From the NCBI GenBank assembly GCA_964437465.1, contig CAYTGI010000007.1, positions 9,042 through 73,041 of the forward strand: 64,000 nt of DNA, in the 5' to 3' direction. The notes below the pieces were generated by a model. The model was given only the letters and a program-made list of their open reading frames with translations. It was not told the origin of the DNA and made no database searches. The DNA is from JAGQLF01 sp964437465 (lineage in GTDB: Bacteria > Patescibacteriota > Dojkabacteria > J137). Positions 26,468 through 34,982 of the stretch are shown here, piece by piece. Each line of letters opens with the position of its first letter. Within the stretch, counting starts at the first letter, position 1. Made by a program: the position numbers and the translations under genes.

Positions 26468-27487
26468 TTGAACTTAAACCAACTAGAAGAATTTTTCAAA
26501 TTAAATAAAATACCTGCATGGACAGTTATTCTTGTATATATTCCCCTGCTGTTCCTTGTTTCACAGATAATTATAGTTACAAATGAAATTCCGGGTGTAA
26601 CAATAGCAATTTCTTCAATTTTCATTTTACTAGTTTCCCCCTTTTATAAAAGATGGCTATTTTTCATTCTATTTATTTTATTTAACATTAGTGCTGTATA
26701 CGTCTCAATTTTAAAGTATCCAGATATTAATGAAAGACTTATTCAGCTATTTACATTTGATATATTCTTAATAATTGCTGCAGAAGTGTTCATAAGCATG
26801 TTACATTCAAGAGATGAAATTCAAAAAAGTTTACAAGAAAAAACTAAACTTTTAGAAGCTATAATTTTTTTTATATCAAGATCTAAGGAATCAAAGAAAG
26901 TACTGGATGAGGTCCCCTCAGTATTGGATAAAATCGGCAAAGCTTTGAATGTAAGTAGAGTATACATTTTCAAAAATGGTGAAAATAAAAAAGGACTATA
27001 TATGTCGCAGTTGTTTGAGTGGACAGATGAAGAGATAGTAAGCCAAATAGATAACGAAGAGCTTCAACAGCTTTACTATGAATACTCTGGATATGCTAGA
27101 TGGAAAGAGAATTTAGAAGAAGGAAGAGTTATTTCTGGACTAGTTTCTAACTTTCCTGAAGGAGAAAAACCTCTTTTAGAAGAACAAGGGATAATTGCTT
27201 TATTAGTAGTACCAATCTTTGCAGGAGATAAATTCTGGGGATACATCGGAATAGATGAGTGTCGAACAATAAGAATTTGGAAGAAAGAGATAAAAGAAAT
27301 AATGAAAACTTTTGCAGATATTTTAGGCTCTCAGATATATACGAGGGAAGTAACGCTTAACTTAAACGAGTATATAGAAAACATTGAAAAATCAAATAAA
27401 GTAATGGTTAATAGGGAGTTAAGAATTATTGAGCTTAAAAATGAGATTAAACAACTTAAAAAAAAGCTAAATGAATTTAATAAGTAA
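26468..27487 (+). CDS. Membrane GAF-domain sensory protein without kinase domain
   Basis: The product has 339 residues from a TTG start (no earlier ATG in frame). Three to four TM helices (about 15-110) are followed by a short coiled coil and a GAF domain (about 130-290: LDKIGKALNVSRVYIFK…IIALLVVPIFAGDKFWGYIGIDEC). It ends in a coiled coil, VMVNRELRIIELKNEIKQLK. The same type of tail ends the PAS protein at 32253-33491. The stop lies 17 nt inside the histidine-kinase gene at 27471, so the two are co-translated. The GAF protein may feed signals to that kinase by coiled-coil pairing. Confidence 0.75.
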   Translation: MNLNQLEEFFKLNKIPAWTVILVYIPLLFLVSQIIIVTNEIPGVTIAISSIFILLVSPFYKRWLFFILFILFNISAVYVSILKYPDINERLIQLFTFDIFLIIAAEVFISMLHSRDEIQKSLQEKTKLLEAIIFFISRSKESKKVLDEVPSVLDKIGKALNVSRVYIFKNGENKKGLYMSQLFEWTDEEIVSQIDNEELQQLYYEYSGYARWKENLEEGRVISGLVSNFPEGEKPLLEEQGIIALLVVPIFAGDKFWGYIGIDECRTIRIWKKEIKEIMKTFADILGSQIYTREVTLNLNEYIENIEKSNKVMVNRELRIIELKNEIKQLKKKLNEFNK

Positions 27488-29297
27488 ACTATTCTTAGGG
27501 GAAAAATTATCCCTTACATCACAACAAAATAGAACAAAGAAGATATTTATTTACATCTTCTCAATTGTAGGTTCAATTATACTAATAGTTTATGGAGTTA
27601 TAAATTATGTTATTCAAGATTACTCTGCTGCATATTTCGAGTTATTTCTTGGTTTTAGTCTTCTTATTGGAACTATTATAATAAGGAGCATTAATAATGA
27701 TTTCATCCCAGAAACAATAGGAGCGTTTGTGCTGTTTTCTATTGCTTTTCATAATTTTTATAGTGGGGGATTTAATGAAACAGGTTTATTTTGGGTTTTT
27801 CTTTATCCTGCAATAATTTTTTTCATAAAAGGTAGAAAAAAAGGACTTATCTGGCTATTTATATTCTATTGTACAATGATTCTTGTCGTCTTTGCACACA
27901 TCTATTTTCCAAAGAATGATCTAATCCCCTACAGTAACATTACAATCCTAACTTTTCTAATAAGTTTTTTAACTATATCTTTTTTTGTATATTTTTATCA
28001 GCTAGCTCAAGAAGAGGTTCAAAAAAGACTTAAAGAAAAATCATCCAAGGCCGAAATTATATCCGAACAATTACAGTTAGCAATATTGCGAAAAAAAAGA
28101 ACAGAACAAAAAATGAGCAAGATCGTCGAACAAATTTCGCTCCAAAACAAGGAACTTGAACGAACTAAAATAGCCATGGCTAGTCTAATAGAAGATATTG
28201 ACAAAGAAAAAAGAAATAGTGAAGAAGACAAAGAAAGACTTACTCGTATATTAGAATCTATTGCGGATGGTGTCCTTGTATTAAATGCTGAAAAAAAAGT
28301 TGTTATTTTAAATGATGCGATAACTGATTTAACCGGAAAGACAATCAATGAAGTATATGGGCAATATTACAAAGAAGTCTTTAGTTTTTACAGAGATGAA
28401 GATGGAAATGATGAGTCTAGATTTATTGATGATTTTTATAGCATACATAAACAGACAACCTCATCAAAAGATGCAACAATTAAAAATTCTTTAGGTGATT
28501 TAATTCCAATTTATTCTATTGCATCACCAATAGTGACTTCTGATATGCAGCTAAGCGGAGCCGTTATTATTGTACGTGATACTAGAAAAGAAAGAGAGAT
28601 AGATAAAATGAAAACTGAATTTGTTTCAGTTGCTTCTCATCAACTCAAAACCCCACTTACAGGAGCGATGTGGACATTAGAACTTTTAGAAAATAAAGAT
28701 ATTGGTAAATTGAATGAAGAACAAACTAACTTAGTGAAAGAGTTAAACTCATCTTTAAAACAAATGAATGATTTAGTTAATGAATTGCTAAATGTTTCAA
28801 GGATTGATCGAGGTGAAAAATTTGATATTGTTAAAGAAAAGACTGATATCATTCCTATTGTTAATGAAGCTATAAAACAGATAGAAAAAATTGCTAAGAT
28901 AAAAAATGTTTCAGTAAACTTTACTAAATCTGATGAAAAGATTGTATTAAATATTGACCCTAAAAAAATACATGAAGCTATTAAAAATCTAATCAACAAT
29001 TCAGTTAAATATTCTTACAAAGATTCAGAGGTCGAGGTAATTATTGAAAAAGAAATTGCAAAAAAGAAATGTGTTATTCAGGTCAAAGATACTGGAATCG
29101 GAATACCTGAAGAACAAAAGAATAAGATTTTTACTAAATTCTTTAGAGCATCAAATGCTAGGAAAAACGATAATTCAGGAACAGGACTTGGTCTATATAT
29201 TGTAAAGGCAATTATTGAAGGACACGAGGGTGAAGTTAGTTTCGAATCAGTTGAAGACAAAGGAACCACATTTAAGATAAGCCTTCCATTACCTTAG
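27471..29297 (+). CDS. Membrane PAS-containing sensor histidine kinase
   Basis: The protein has 608 residues. About six TM helices lie in residues 20-180, followed by a long coiled coil (185-262) and a PAS domain (265-375; ILESIADGVLVLNAEKKVVILND). The HisKA domain has the phospho-acceptor His in ASHQLKTPLTG. The HATPase_c domain has N box INNSVKYS, G1 DTGIGIPEEQ and G2 GTGLGLYIVK. There is no receiver domain. It overlaps the upstream GAF gene, and its 3' end overlaps the convergent methionine aminopeptidase by 9 nt. The target regulator is unknown; the pilus receiver (24882) is close by. Confidence 0.9.
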   Translation: MNLISKLFLGEKLSLTSQQNRTKKIFIYIFSIVGSIILIVYGVINYVIQDYSAAYFELFLGFSLLIGTIIIRSINNDFIPETIGAFVLFSIAFHNFYSGGFNETGLFWVFLYPAIIFFIKGRKKGLIWLFIFYCTMILVVFAHIYFPKNDLIPYSNITILTFLISFLTISFFVYFYQLAQEEVQKRLKEKSSKAEIISEQLQLAILRKKRTEQKMSKIVEQISLQNKELERTKIAMASLIEDIDKEKRNSEEDKERLTRILESIADGVLVLNAEKKVVILNDAITDLTGKTINEVYGQYYKEVFSFYRDEDGNDESRFIDDFYSIHKQTTSSKDATIKNSLGDLIPIYSIASPIVTSDMQLSGAVIIVRDTRKEREIDKMKTEFVSVASHQLKTPLTGAMWTLELLENKDIGKLNEEQTNLVKELNSSLKQMNDLVNELLNVSRIDRGEKFDIVKEKTDIIPIVNEAIKQIEKIAKIKNVSVNFTKSDEKIVLNIDPKKIHEAIKNLINNSVKYSYKDSEVEVIIEKEIAKKKCVIQVKDTGIGIPEEQKNKIFTKFFRASNARKNDNSGTGLGLYIVKAIIEGHEGEVSFESVEDKGTTFKISLPLP

Positions 29298-30071
29298 TAT
29301 TTCCCAATTTTGCATAGGCGTTAGTATCTCTGGCTTATTTTTACTAACAATAACCATATATTCAAACATTGCACCTTTATTACCATTTGAAGTTTTAATT
29401 GTCCATCCGTCACTATCTATATATGTTCTATCTGTACCTTTTACGAGTTGACATTCAATACATAAAACCATACCTTCAACTAATTCATCTCCTTCTCCTT
29501 CAATACCGAAAGCAGGGATTTGAGGTGCTTCCCATAAGGTCTTACCTATACCATGTCCTACATAGTTTTTTAGAACTTCAAAACCTGCTAGTTCAGCTAT
29601 TGACTGCATTGTGTAACCTAAATCACCTGTTGTGTTTCCATGTATGGCTTTTTTCATTGCTGACTCTGTGGCCAGCTTTGCATTATTTACTAACAAACTA
29701 TCCTCTTTTGATAGCTCGTCAATAACAAAAGTATAACAATGGTCGGTATAAATTCCTTCAGATCTAATTCCAAAATCTATCTTAACAACATCTCCCTTCT
29801 CAAATTTTCTTGTATTGCTTGGAATTGCATGTAAAATTTCATCATTAACATTTATATTGCAACTAGCTGGAAAAGGAGGATTCCCTGTTTGAACAACTCC
29901 ATAAAATGCAGGTTCAACATCTTTTAATTTACATAGTTCCCAACAGTAATCTTCAATATCTGAGGGTAATACACCAACCTTTAGTTCATCTGACATCTTT
30001 TTTATTATTTCTGTAGAAATTGTCGCTGCCTTTCTAAACTTAGTTTTATCTTCTTCTGAACGAACAATCAT
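29289..30071 (-). CDS. map: Methionine aminopeptidase, type I
   Basis: This 260-residue protein has the pita-bread fold signature with metal ligands in KIDFGIRSEGIYTDHCYTF (Asp and Asp), the catalytic His in NYVGHGIGKTLWE and Glu in VEGMVLCIECQ, plus the last Glu at GAMFEYMVIVS. It removes the initiator Met from new proteins. The start at 30071 overlaps the stop of the phosphoesterase gene (ATGA), so the two form a small operon. Confidence 0.93.
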   Translation of the reverse strand: MIVRSEEDKTKFRKAATISTEIIKKMSDELKVGVLPSDIEDYCWELCKLKDVEPAFYGVVQTGNPPFPASCNINVNDEILHAIPSNTRKFEKGDVVKIDFGIRSEGIYTDHCYTFVIDELSKEDSLLVNNAKLATESAMKKAIHGNTTGDLGYTMQSIAELAGFEVLKNYVGHGIGKTLWEAPQIPAFGIEGEGDELVEGMVLCIECQLVKGTDRTYIDSDGWTIKTSNGNKGAMFEYMVIVSKNKPEILTPMQNWEILR

Positions 30072-30574
30072 ATATCGATTTTTTCAATTTTTTTTGAACT
30101 AGTGTCAAGTATAGCAAATGTAGGCGATGTTCCATAGGGATGAATTGCTCCTGGATTAATTAACTGTGATTTATCAGATCTTTCATGTCTATATGAATGT
30201 GTGTGTCCACATATACACATGTCGTATTGGTTAGTTGCGAATGCTAATTCAGCGATCCGAGGGTAGTGATGCATTAATATACTTATTCCATCAAGCTCTC
30301 CTTCGTATATATTTCCTCCTAAGGAAGTTTTGCTTAGAGTAATGTTTTCATAAATGTCAGTCAGTCTAGTTTGGCCGATTAATTCTGCTTCATTATTTCC
30401 TAATATCATTATTACTTTGCCATTAAATTTGGCAATCATATCTAGCCCATTTTTTGGCGCAATTAAATCTCCTGCAAATAATAAATACTCACAGTTCCTT
30501 TCATTAGCAATATGAATTGCTTTTTCAAGATTATCGTAATGATCATGACTATCAGACATTATTGCGATCAACAC
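30068..30574 (-). CDS. YfcE/MJ0936-type metallophosphoesterase
   Basis: This 168-residue protein shows the calcineurin-like metal motifs in order: SDSHDHYDN, AGDLIAP, GNNEAE, MHHYP and CGHTHSY. This is the small single-domain YfcE group of phosphodiesterases. The natural substrate is not known for the family. It is upstream of, and overlapping with, map. Confidence 0.88.
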   Translation of the reverse strand: MLIAIMSDSHDHYDNLEKAIHIANERNCEYLLFAGDLIAPKNGLDMIAKFNGKVIMILGNNEAELIGQTRLTDIYENITLSKTSLGGNIYEGELDGISILMHHYPRIAELAFATNQYDMCICGHTHSYRHERSDKSQLINPGAIHPYGTSPTFAILDTSSKKIEKIDI

Positions 30575-30648
30575 ATATCAACAGTAATAAATTATACTTT
30601 GATTATATCCAGAAATTTCATATACTGAAAGAAAGTTACTAAACTAAT

Positions 30649-31056
30649 ATGAAATCACTTACAAAAAAATATGAATATCAAGCACCGATGGAAGATGTCT
30701 GGAATGCTTTTACAAATATGGATTACATGAAATATTGGGATGCAGGACCTTGTGAGATGACTGAAAATGAAGGCGAGGATTTTAAACTTTGGGCTGGAGA
30801 TATATGGGGAACTAATACTAAAATTGAAAAATATAAGTTCATTGAACAAGATTGGTATGCAGGAGATTGGGATGAACCTTCTAAAGTATCTTTAAATTTT
30901 TCTGATGGTGAAGGCAAAGTCATTGTTGAATTGAAGCATGAAAACATTCCTGATGATGAATTTGAAGATGTTGATAAAGGATGGGATGATTTTTATCTTG
31001 GAGCGATAGCCCATTTTCTTAATGACAAAAAGTTAGGTAAGTACCCAAATCTATAG
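30649..31056 (+). CDS. SRPBCC (START-like) domain protein
   Basis: The protein has 135 residues: an N-terminal strand (MKSLTKKYEYQAPMEDVWNAFTNMDYMKYW) and the alternating strands and long C-terminal helix (GWDDFYLGAIAHFLND) of the AHSA1/START-like ligand-binding fold. The family binds hydrophobic ligands or modulates Hsp90; here the partner is unknown. Many acidic and Trp residues (WGDIWGTN…WYAGDWDEP) are a peculiarity. The 3' end overlaps the convergent glycosyltransferase by 6 nt. Confidence 0.75.
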   Translation: MKSLTKKYEYQAPMEDVWNAFTNMDYMKYWDAGPCEMTENEGEDFKLWAGDIWGTNTKIEKYKFIEQDWYAGDWDEPSKVSLNFSDGEGKVIVELKHENIPDDEFEDVDKGWDDFYLGAIAHFLNDKKLGKYPNL

Positions 31057-32192
31057 CGATTTAATAAAGTCTGGTAGATTACTTATAAATTTATCTATCG
31101 ACTTTTCCTCTTCTTCAAAGGCTGCAAATGACTTTTTAGCTAGTGATTCTCTAAAGTTTTCACTGTTCAGGAATTTTTCTAGTGAACTACCAAGCCTTTC
31201 TGTGTTGCCTAAATAGGTTACTAATTTTTTTCTCACTGCATATTTCATATTAAAGTATTCTTGACCTGGGTTTATTCTTGCTAAAAATATCGGTGCTTTC
31301 TTCTTATATATTATTTCAAACAATGTTGCAGGTGCAATACTCGCAAGAATAAATAGGTCTGCTTTTGAGTACACATAAGATAGCTCAGNNNNNNNNNNTC
31401 AGAATGGTTCAAAAAAGGCAAACCAATAATCTCACATTGATCATTAGATAGCTTTGATATTTTATTTAATAGTTCTTTAGATTTTCCAGTTATAAATATG
31501 AATCTCACACCCTTTATCTCACCTCTGTGAATTATCTTTTGAATTTTAGGTAAAATTTTCCCCGCCCATAGCGCTCCACCTGTAATAATAATATTCTTTT
31601 TATCGCCATTAGTATCCAACAAATTGTTAATGCTATTTGATTCATTCTTGAATTCATTAGGTACAACATATCTCCCGACCATACTCTTACCCCCTCTCAG
31701 CATGATTTTTTTACTTAGTCTGTCTGATTGCACAATATATCCATCACACATCCTTCCTTTATAACTGCATATATGAATATTTGAATTATCAAAATCAGGG
31801 ACGTAATTAATTATCTTAGTATTTTTTTTAAAGTTAAACTTTATTAGCTGTTCAGTAATTAAGAAGTGTGTGCTGATTATTACATCATATTCTTCAATGG
31901 TATTAATTTTTTTAATGTATTTGCCAAGACCATTAATTATCCCTGCAATATCAATTCGAATATCATTAATAAAATTAGGAAGAGGTAATCTACTTAAGTT
32001 GTAAAGTAATTCATATAAATATGGCATACTTGTCACTAAAAACTTGTGAAGGTTTTCAACATCATCTTTTTCAATTATTATTTTCTTTATATCATATTCA
32101 GAATCTTCCAATGCTTGAGCTAGAGAGTTCATTGCAGCTATATGCCCACCACCAGCATTTATAGATAAGATTAAAATCTTTTTAAAGGCCAT
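31051..32192 (-). CDS. MGDG-synthase/UgtP-like lipid glycosyltransferase, interrupted by an artificial gap
   Basis: The N-terminal half starts with the nucleotide-sugar transferase signature ILSINAGGGHIAAMNSLAQAL, as in monogalactosyldiacylglycerol synthase and UgtP. The C-terminal half has the GT-B donor site ADLFILASIAPATLFEIIYKKKAPI. Ten N at 31389-31398 split the frame. TCAG occurs at both edges, and merging the copies restores …NHSELSYVYSKADLF… as one ~376-residue protein. It probably adds a hexose to a membrane lipid, consistent with a cell that builds its own envelope glycolipids. It is monocistronic on the minus strand. Confidence 0.8.
31389..31398. other. Assembly gap (10 N), likely spurious
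   Basis: TCAG flanks the gap on both sides and the glycosyltransferase frame closes when one copy and the N are removed. A 4-base overlap alone would be weak evidence, but frame restoration supports it. Confidence 0.65.
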
Positions 32193-32252
32193 CTTTACAT
32201 TGTAAACTCTAACTCGTATGATAATAATAAATCCAACCTATTACAAATATTT

Positions 32253-33491
32253 ATGGACATAGATGAGTTAATTAATAACCCTAGATATAATGCCATTATA
32301 AAAAAGATGCTTAAAAGCTCTTCAGATCTAATTGTTATTGCGACTTTTTCTGGCGAATTTTTATACCTGAATGATGCTTGGGAAAAAATTTTAGGATGGA
32401 GCAAAGAAAAAGTTATTAACCAGAAATATCTAGAATATGTTCACCCAGATGACATAAAGAAAACAGAGGAGATTAATAATAAAAATGTAAATGGAGAGGA
32501 TATATACAATTTCAAAAATAGATATAAATCTAAGGATGGGAAATATAAGTGGATACTTTGGAATGGGCTTACAATTCCTGATGATAAATTAATACTTGGA
32601 ATTGGGAGAGATATAACTGAGCTGCAAGAAAAAACTTTAAAGCTTGAAAAGCAAAATTCCATAGTTAACGACATTATGAGTACTGGAGAATTTGCCTGGT
32701 GGGAGATTGAATTGAAAACCGATGAAATTTTCATCTCCGATGAGAAAATTAAAATACTTGGATACGATAAATCTGAATTAAGTAATAAAATACCATTCTC
32801 TAAATACCTTGAAATGGTTTACTCAACTGACCAAGAGAAATTACAAAATCTTCTAGAAGAATTTAAAAAGAATGAAATGCAAAATAAAAATGAACTTGAA
32901 TACAGAATTAGAACGAAAAACGGCGATTGGAAATGGTTTAAGTCAGTTGCGGAAAAATTTAAAGATAGGGAATTATTACGAGGAGTTGTTTTTGACATAA
33001 CTATTGATAAGGAAAATGAATTAAGACTTAACAATCTTCTTTACTCTCTTGAAGATAATGTTACATTAGTGTCTAAGGATGGGATTGTTATGGAGTCTTG
33101 GACAAATAAGAAGGTATCTTCAATTCTTCCTGAGTCTGATGAGATAATTGGCAAGCACTTTGCAGAATTTTTGCCAAAAGAATTGCAACAGGAAATTCAA
33201 TATACTTTTCGAAAAGTTTTAAAAAGTGAAAGGACAGTAGAGATAACAATTCCATCTCCTATTCATAAAAACAAATGGGTTCAAGCTAGAATACATCCAG
33301 TCTACGAAAATGGAGATAGCTCAGGTATAAGTCGATTTTTAATATTAGCTAGAGATGCTACTGAAGAAATAAAATTAAAAAAAGATTTAGAAAAAAAAAT
33401 CAAAGAATTGGAAAAAGTAAATAATTTAATGATTGACAGGGAAATTAAAATGAGAGAATTGAAAAAAAAGATTGAGAGATTATCCGCCTAG
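32253..33491 (+). CDS. Triple-PAS sensory protein without output domain
   Basis: The product has 412 residues and no TM segment. Three PAS/PAC units lie at about 12-128 (SSDLIVIATFSGEFLYLNDAWEKILGW), 133-255 (SEYLEM… with WKWFKSVAEKF) and 262-375 (LVSKDGIVMESWTN). A coiled-coil tail, LMIDREIKMRELKKKIERL, ends the protein. The tail is the same kind as in the GAF protein at 26468, so both may dock on a common kinase or scaffold. No HisKA, GGDEF or other effector follows. Ligand unknown. Confidence 0.8.
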   Translation: MDIDELINNPRYNAIIKKMLKSSSDLIVIATFSGEFLYLNDAWEKILGWSKEKVINQKYLEYVHPDDIKKTEEINNKNVNGEDIYNFKNRYKSKDGKYKWILWNGLTIPDDKLILGIGRDITELQEKTLKLEKQNSIVNDIMSTGEFAWWEIELKTDEIFISDEKIKILGYDKSELSNKIPFSKYLEMVYSTDQEKLQNLLEEFKKNEMQNKNELEYRIRTKNGDWKWFKSVAEKFKDRELLRGVVFDITIDKENELRLNNLLYSLEDNVTLVSKDGIVMESWTNKKVSSILPESDEIIGKHFAEFLPKELQQEIQYTFRKVLKSERTVEITIPSPIHKNKWVQARIHPVYENGDSSGISRFLILARDATEEIKLKKDLEKKIKELEKVNNLMIDREIKMRELKKKIERLSA

Positions 33492-33492
33492 C

Positions 33493-34176
33493 TTATTCTT
33501 TTTCGTATATATGATTGCAACTATTTGAAGCGTTAACTTCCTGTTTCAAACTATCTGGAATTAAAACAGGTAAAGTAAGAATCAAGATTAAAAACACAAT
33601 AGTTATAACAATGGGTTTTAGCTGAGCTAGTAGGGCTCCCCGTATTTTAAAAGCTCTCTGCCCGAACTTAACACTATACATTTTATCTGATGAATATTTA
33701 CATATTCCAAGAACTTTTTGCGAAAGATCATTGATAGAATATAGAAGAAGAAAAACTGTTAGAAACTTTATCTCCAATCCTCCAAATGGTAGTGCGGCAA
33801 AGGACGCAGCCACACCAAGAAAGGGTAATAAAACTGTTCCACAAACATAGCAACCAGTAGAGGCAACAGAAAGGAATAATGCTGATATAACGCTTAGGAA
33901 AGATAATTCAGAATGTTCATTTGCTTTTCTAAATACATATATAAAAAATGTTAGTGCTATAGCGATAAGTATTGAATTCAATAAACTTAATACAATCTGC
34001 GCTAAAAGTATCGGAAATGGTGTTAATTCAAAAAAGCTTTCAAAGGTTCCTGTTTGCAATATTGCAAATATATACATACCCATTGATAAAGTGAAGAAAG
34101 AAAAGCCTGAAATAATCATGGCTCTACTTTGGAATACTACTTTTAAGGCATTTATTAAATTTTTTCTACTACTCAT
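33493..34176 (-). CDS. Polytopic membrane protein, unknown, with GCYVCG motif
   Basis: The protein has 227 residues and about five or six TM helices. A short motif TGCYVCGTVLLPFLG sits at the start of the fourth helix and a further Cys is in LGICKYS. The N-terminal 20 residues and the loop SDKMYSVKFGQRAFKIRG are basic and cytoplasmic. No family was recognised. The paired Cys within a membrane helix could be redox-active or bind a metal. It is convergent with the PAS gene and lies downstream of truB on the same strand. Confidence 0.55.
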   Translation of the reverse strand: MSSRKNLINALKVVFQSRAMIISGFSFFTLSMGMYIFAILQTGTFESFFELTPFPILLAQIVLSLLNSILIAIALTFFIYVFRKANEHSELSFLSVISALFLSVASTGCYVCGTVLLPFLGVAASFAALPFGGLEIKFLTVFLLLYSINDLSQKVLGICKYSSDKMYSVKFGQRAFKIRGALLAQLKPIVITIVFLILILTLPVLIPDSLKQEVNASNSCNHIYEKE

Positions 34177-34223
34177 GTCGTATATATTTTAAGCTTAATC
34201 TTATTTTATTCAAGTAAAAAAAA

Positions 34224-34982
34224 TTACAATGTATGCTCACCAACCGATTTTCTGTTTATATTTATTGCTATTCCATTTAGCCCAATCAACTCTGCTATAT
34301 TTTCAGCTATATTTCTAACATAAACTCCACTTGTGACTTTTATCTGTACTTTAGCAAGTAATCCAGTATCATCAGTAACATTTTTCCATTGCTTAATGAT
34401 TTGCTCCTGTCTAAAATCCCCTTTTAGGTATTTAATTATCTCTATCTCTTTTTTGATTAACTTTTGCAAATCTATAGATTTCACAGATTTTAGCTTTATA
34501 AATCTTATTTCACCCTTTTTTTTTGGTATATGTATTTCTTCAATAAGGTTATTCCTAGCCCACCAAAATAGTGGTTTTCCTTGAACGGTTTTAGATGAAT
34601 AAAGAGGATACTCTTGTTCTATTCTTCCTATAAATCCTTTTAACTTTATATTTATAGCATTTTGAATCCCTGAGGCATGGTATTTATTTATATTGTTGTA
34701 GTCTTCAATTACCCCTAAAAAGTCTTTTGAATCAGTTTTATATCCGAAAAGTACTTCAAATTCATACTCTTTATCAAAATCTTGGTATAGATCCCTTTTT
34801 TTACACTCTTCTCCTACGAGAATAAGTATCAATCCTTTAGCCATAGGATCTAGCCTTCCAGCATAGGCAGCTTTAACATTCGGTGGAATATTGTTTATCT
34901 TTCGAACATTTGTAATAACTTCTGAAAGGATTTCGCCCTTTTTTTTGTTATAGAGTATTATTTTTTGAGAATCAACATCCAT
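34224..34982 (-). CDS. truB: tRNA pseudouridine-55 synthase TruB-like
   Basis: This 252-residue protein carries the TruB active-site motif AGRLDPMAKGLI, with the catalytic Asp (about residue 45). YEFEVLFGYKTDSKDFLG and the KTVQGKPLFWWAR segment, which contacts the T-loop substrate, follow. The C-terminal PUA domain is missing or tiny, and the family is usually ~300 residues, so this is a reduced enzyme. It makes Psi55 in tRNA. Its start overlaps the end of the transglutaminase-like gene by 25 nt. Confidence 0.85.
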   Translation of the reverse strand: MDVDSQKIILYNKKKGEILSEVITNVRKINNIPPNVKAAYAGRLDPMAKGLILILVGEECKKRDLYQDFDKEYEFEVLFGYKTDSKDFLGVIEDYNNINKYHASGIQNAINIKLKGFIGRIEQEYPLYSSKTVQGKPLFWWARNNLIEEIHIPKKKGEIRFIKLKSVKSIDLQKLIKKEIEIIKYLKGDFRQEQIIKQWKNVTDDTGLLAKVQIKVTSGVYVRNIAENIAELIGLNGIAININRKSVGEHTL

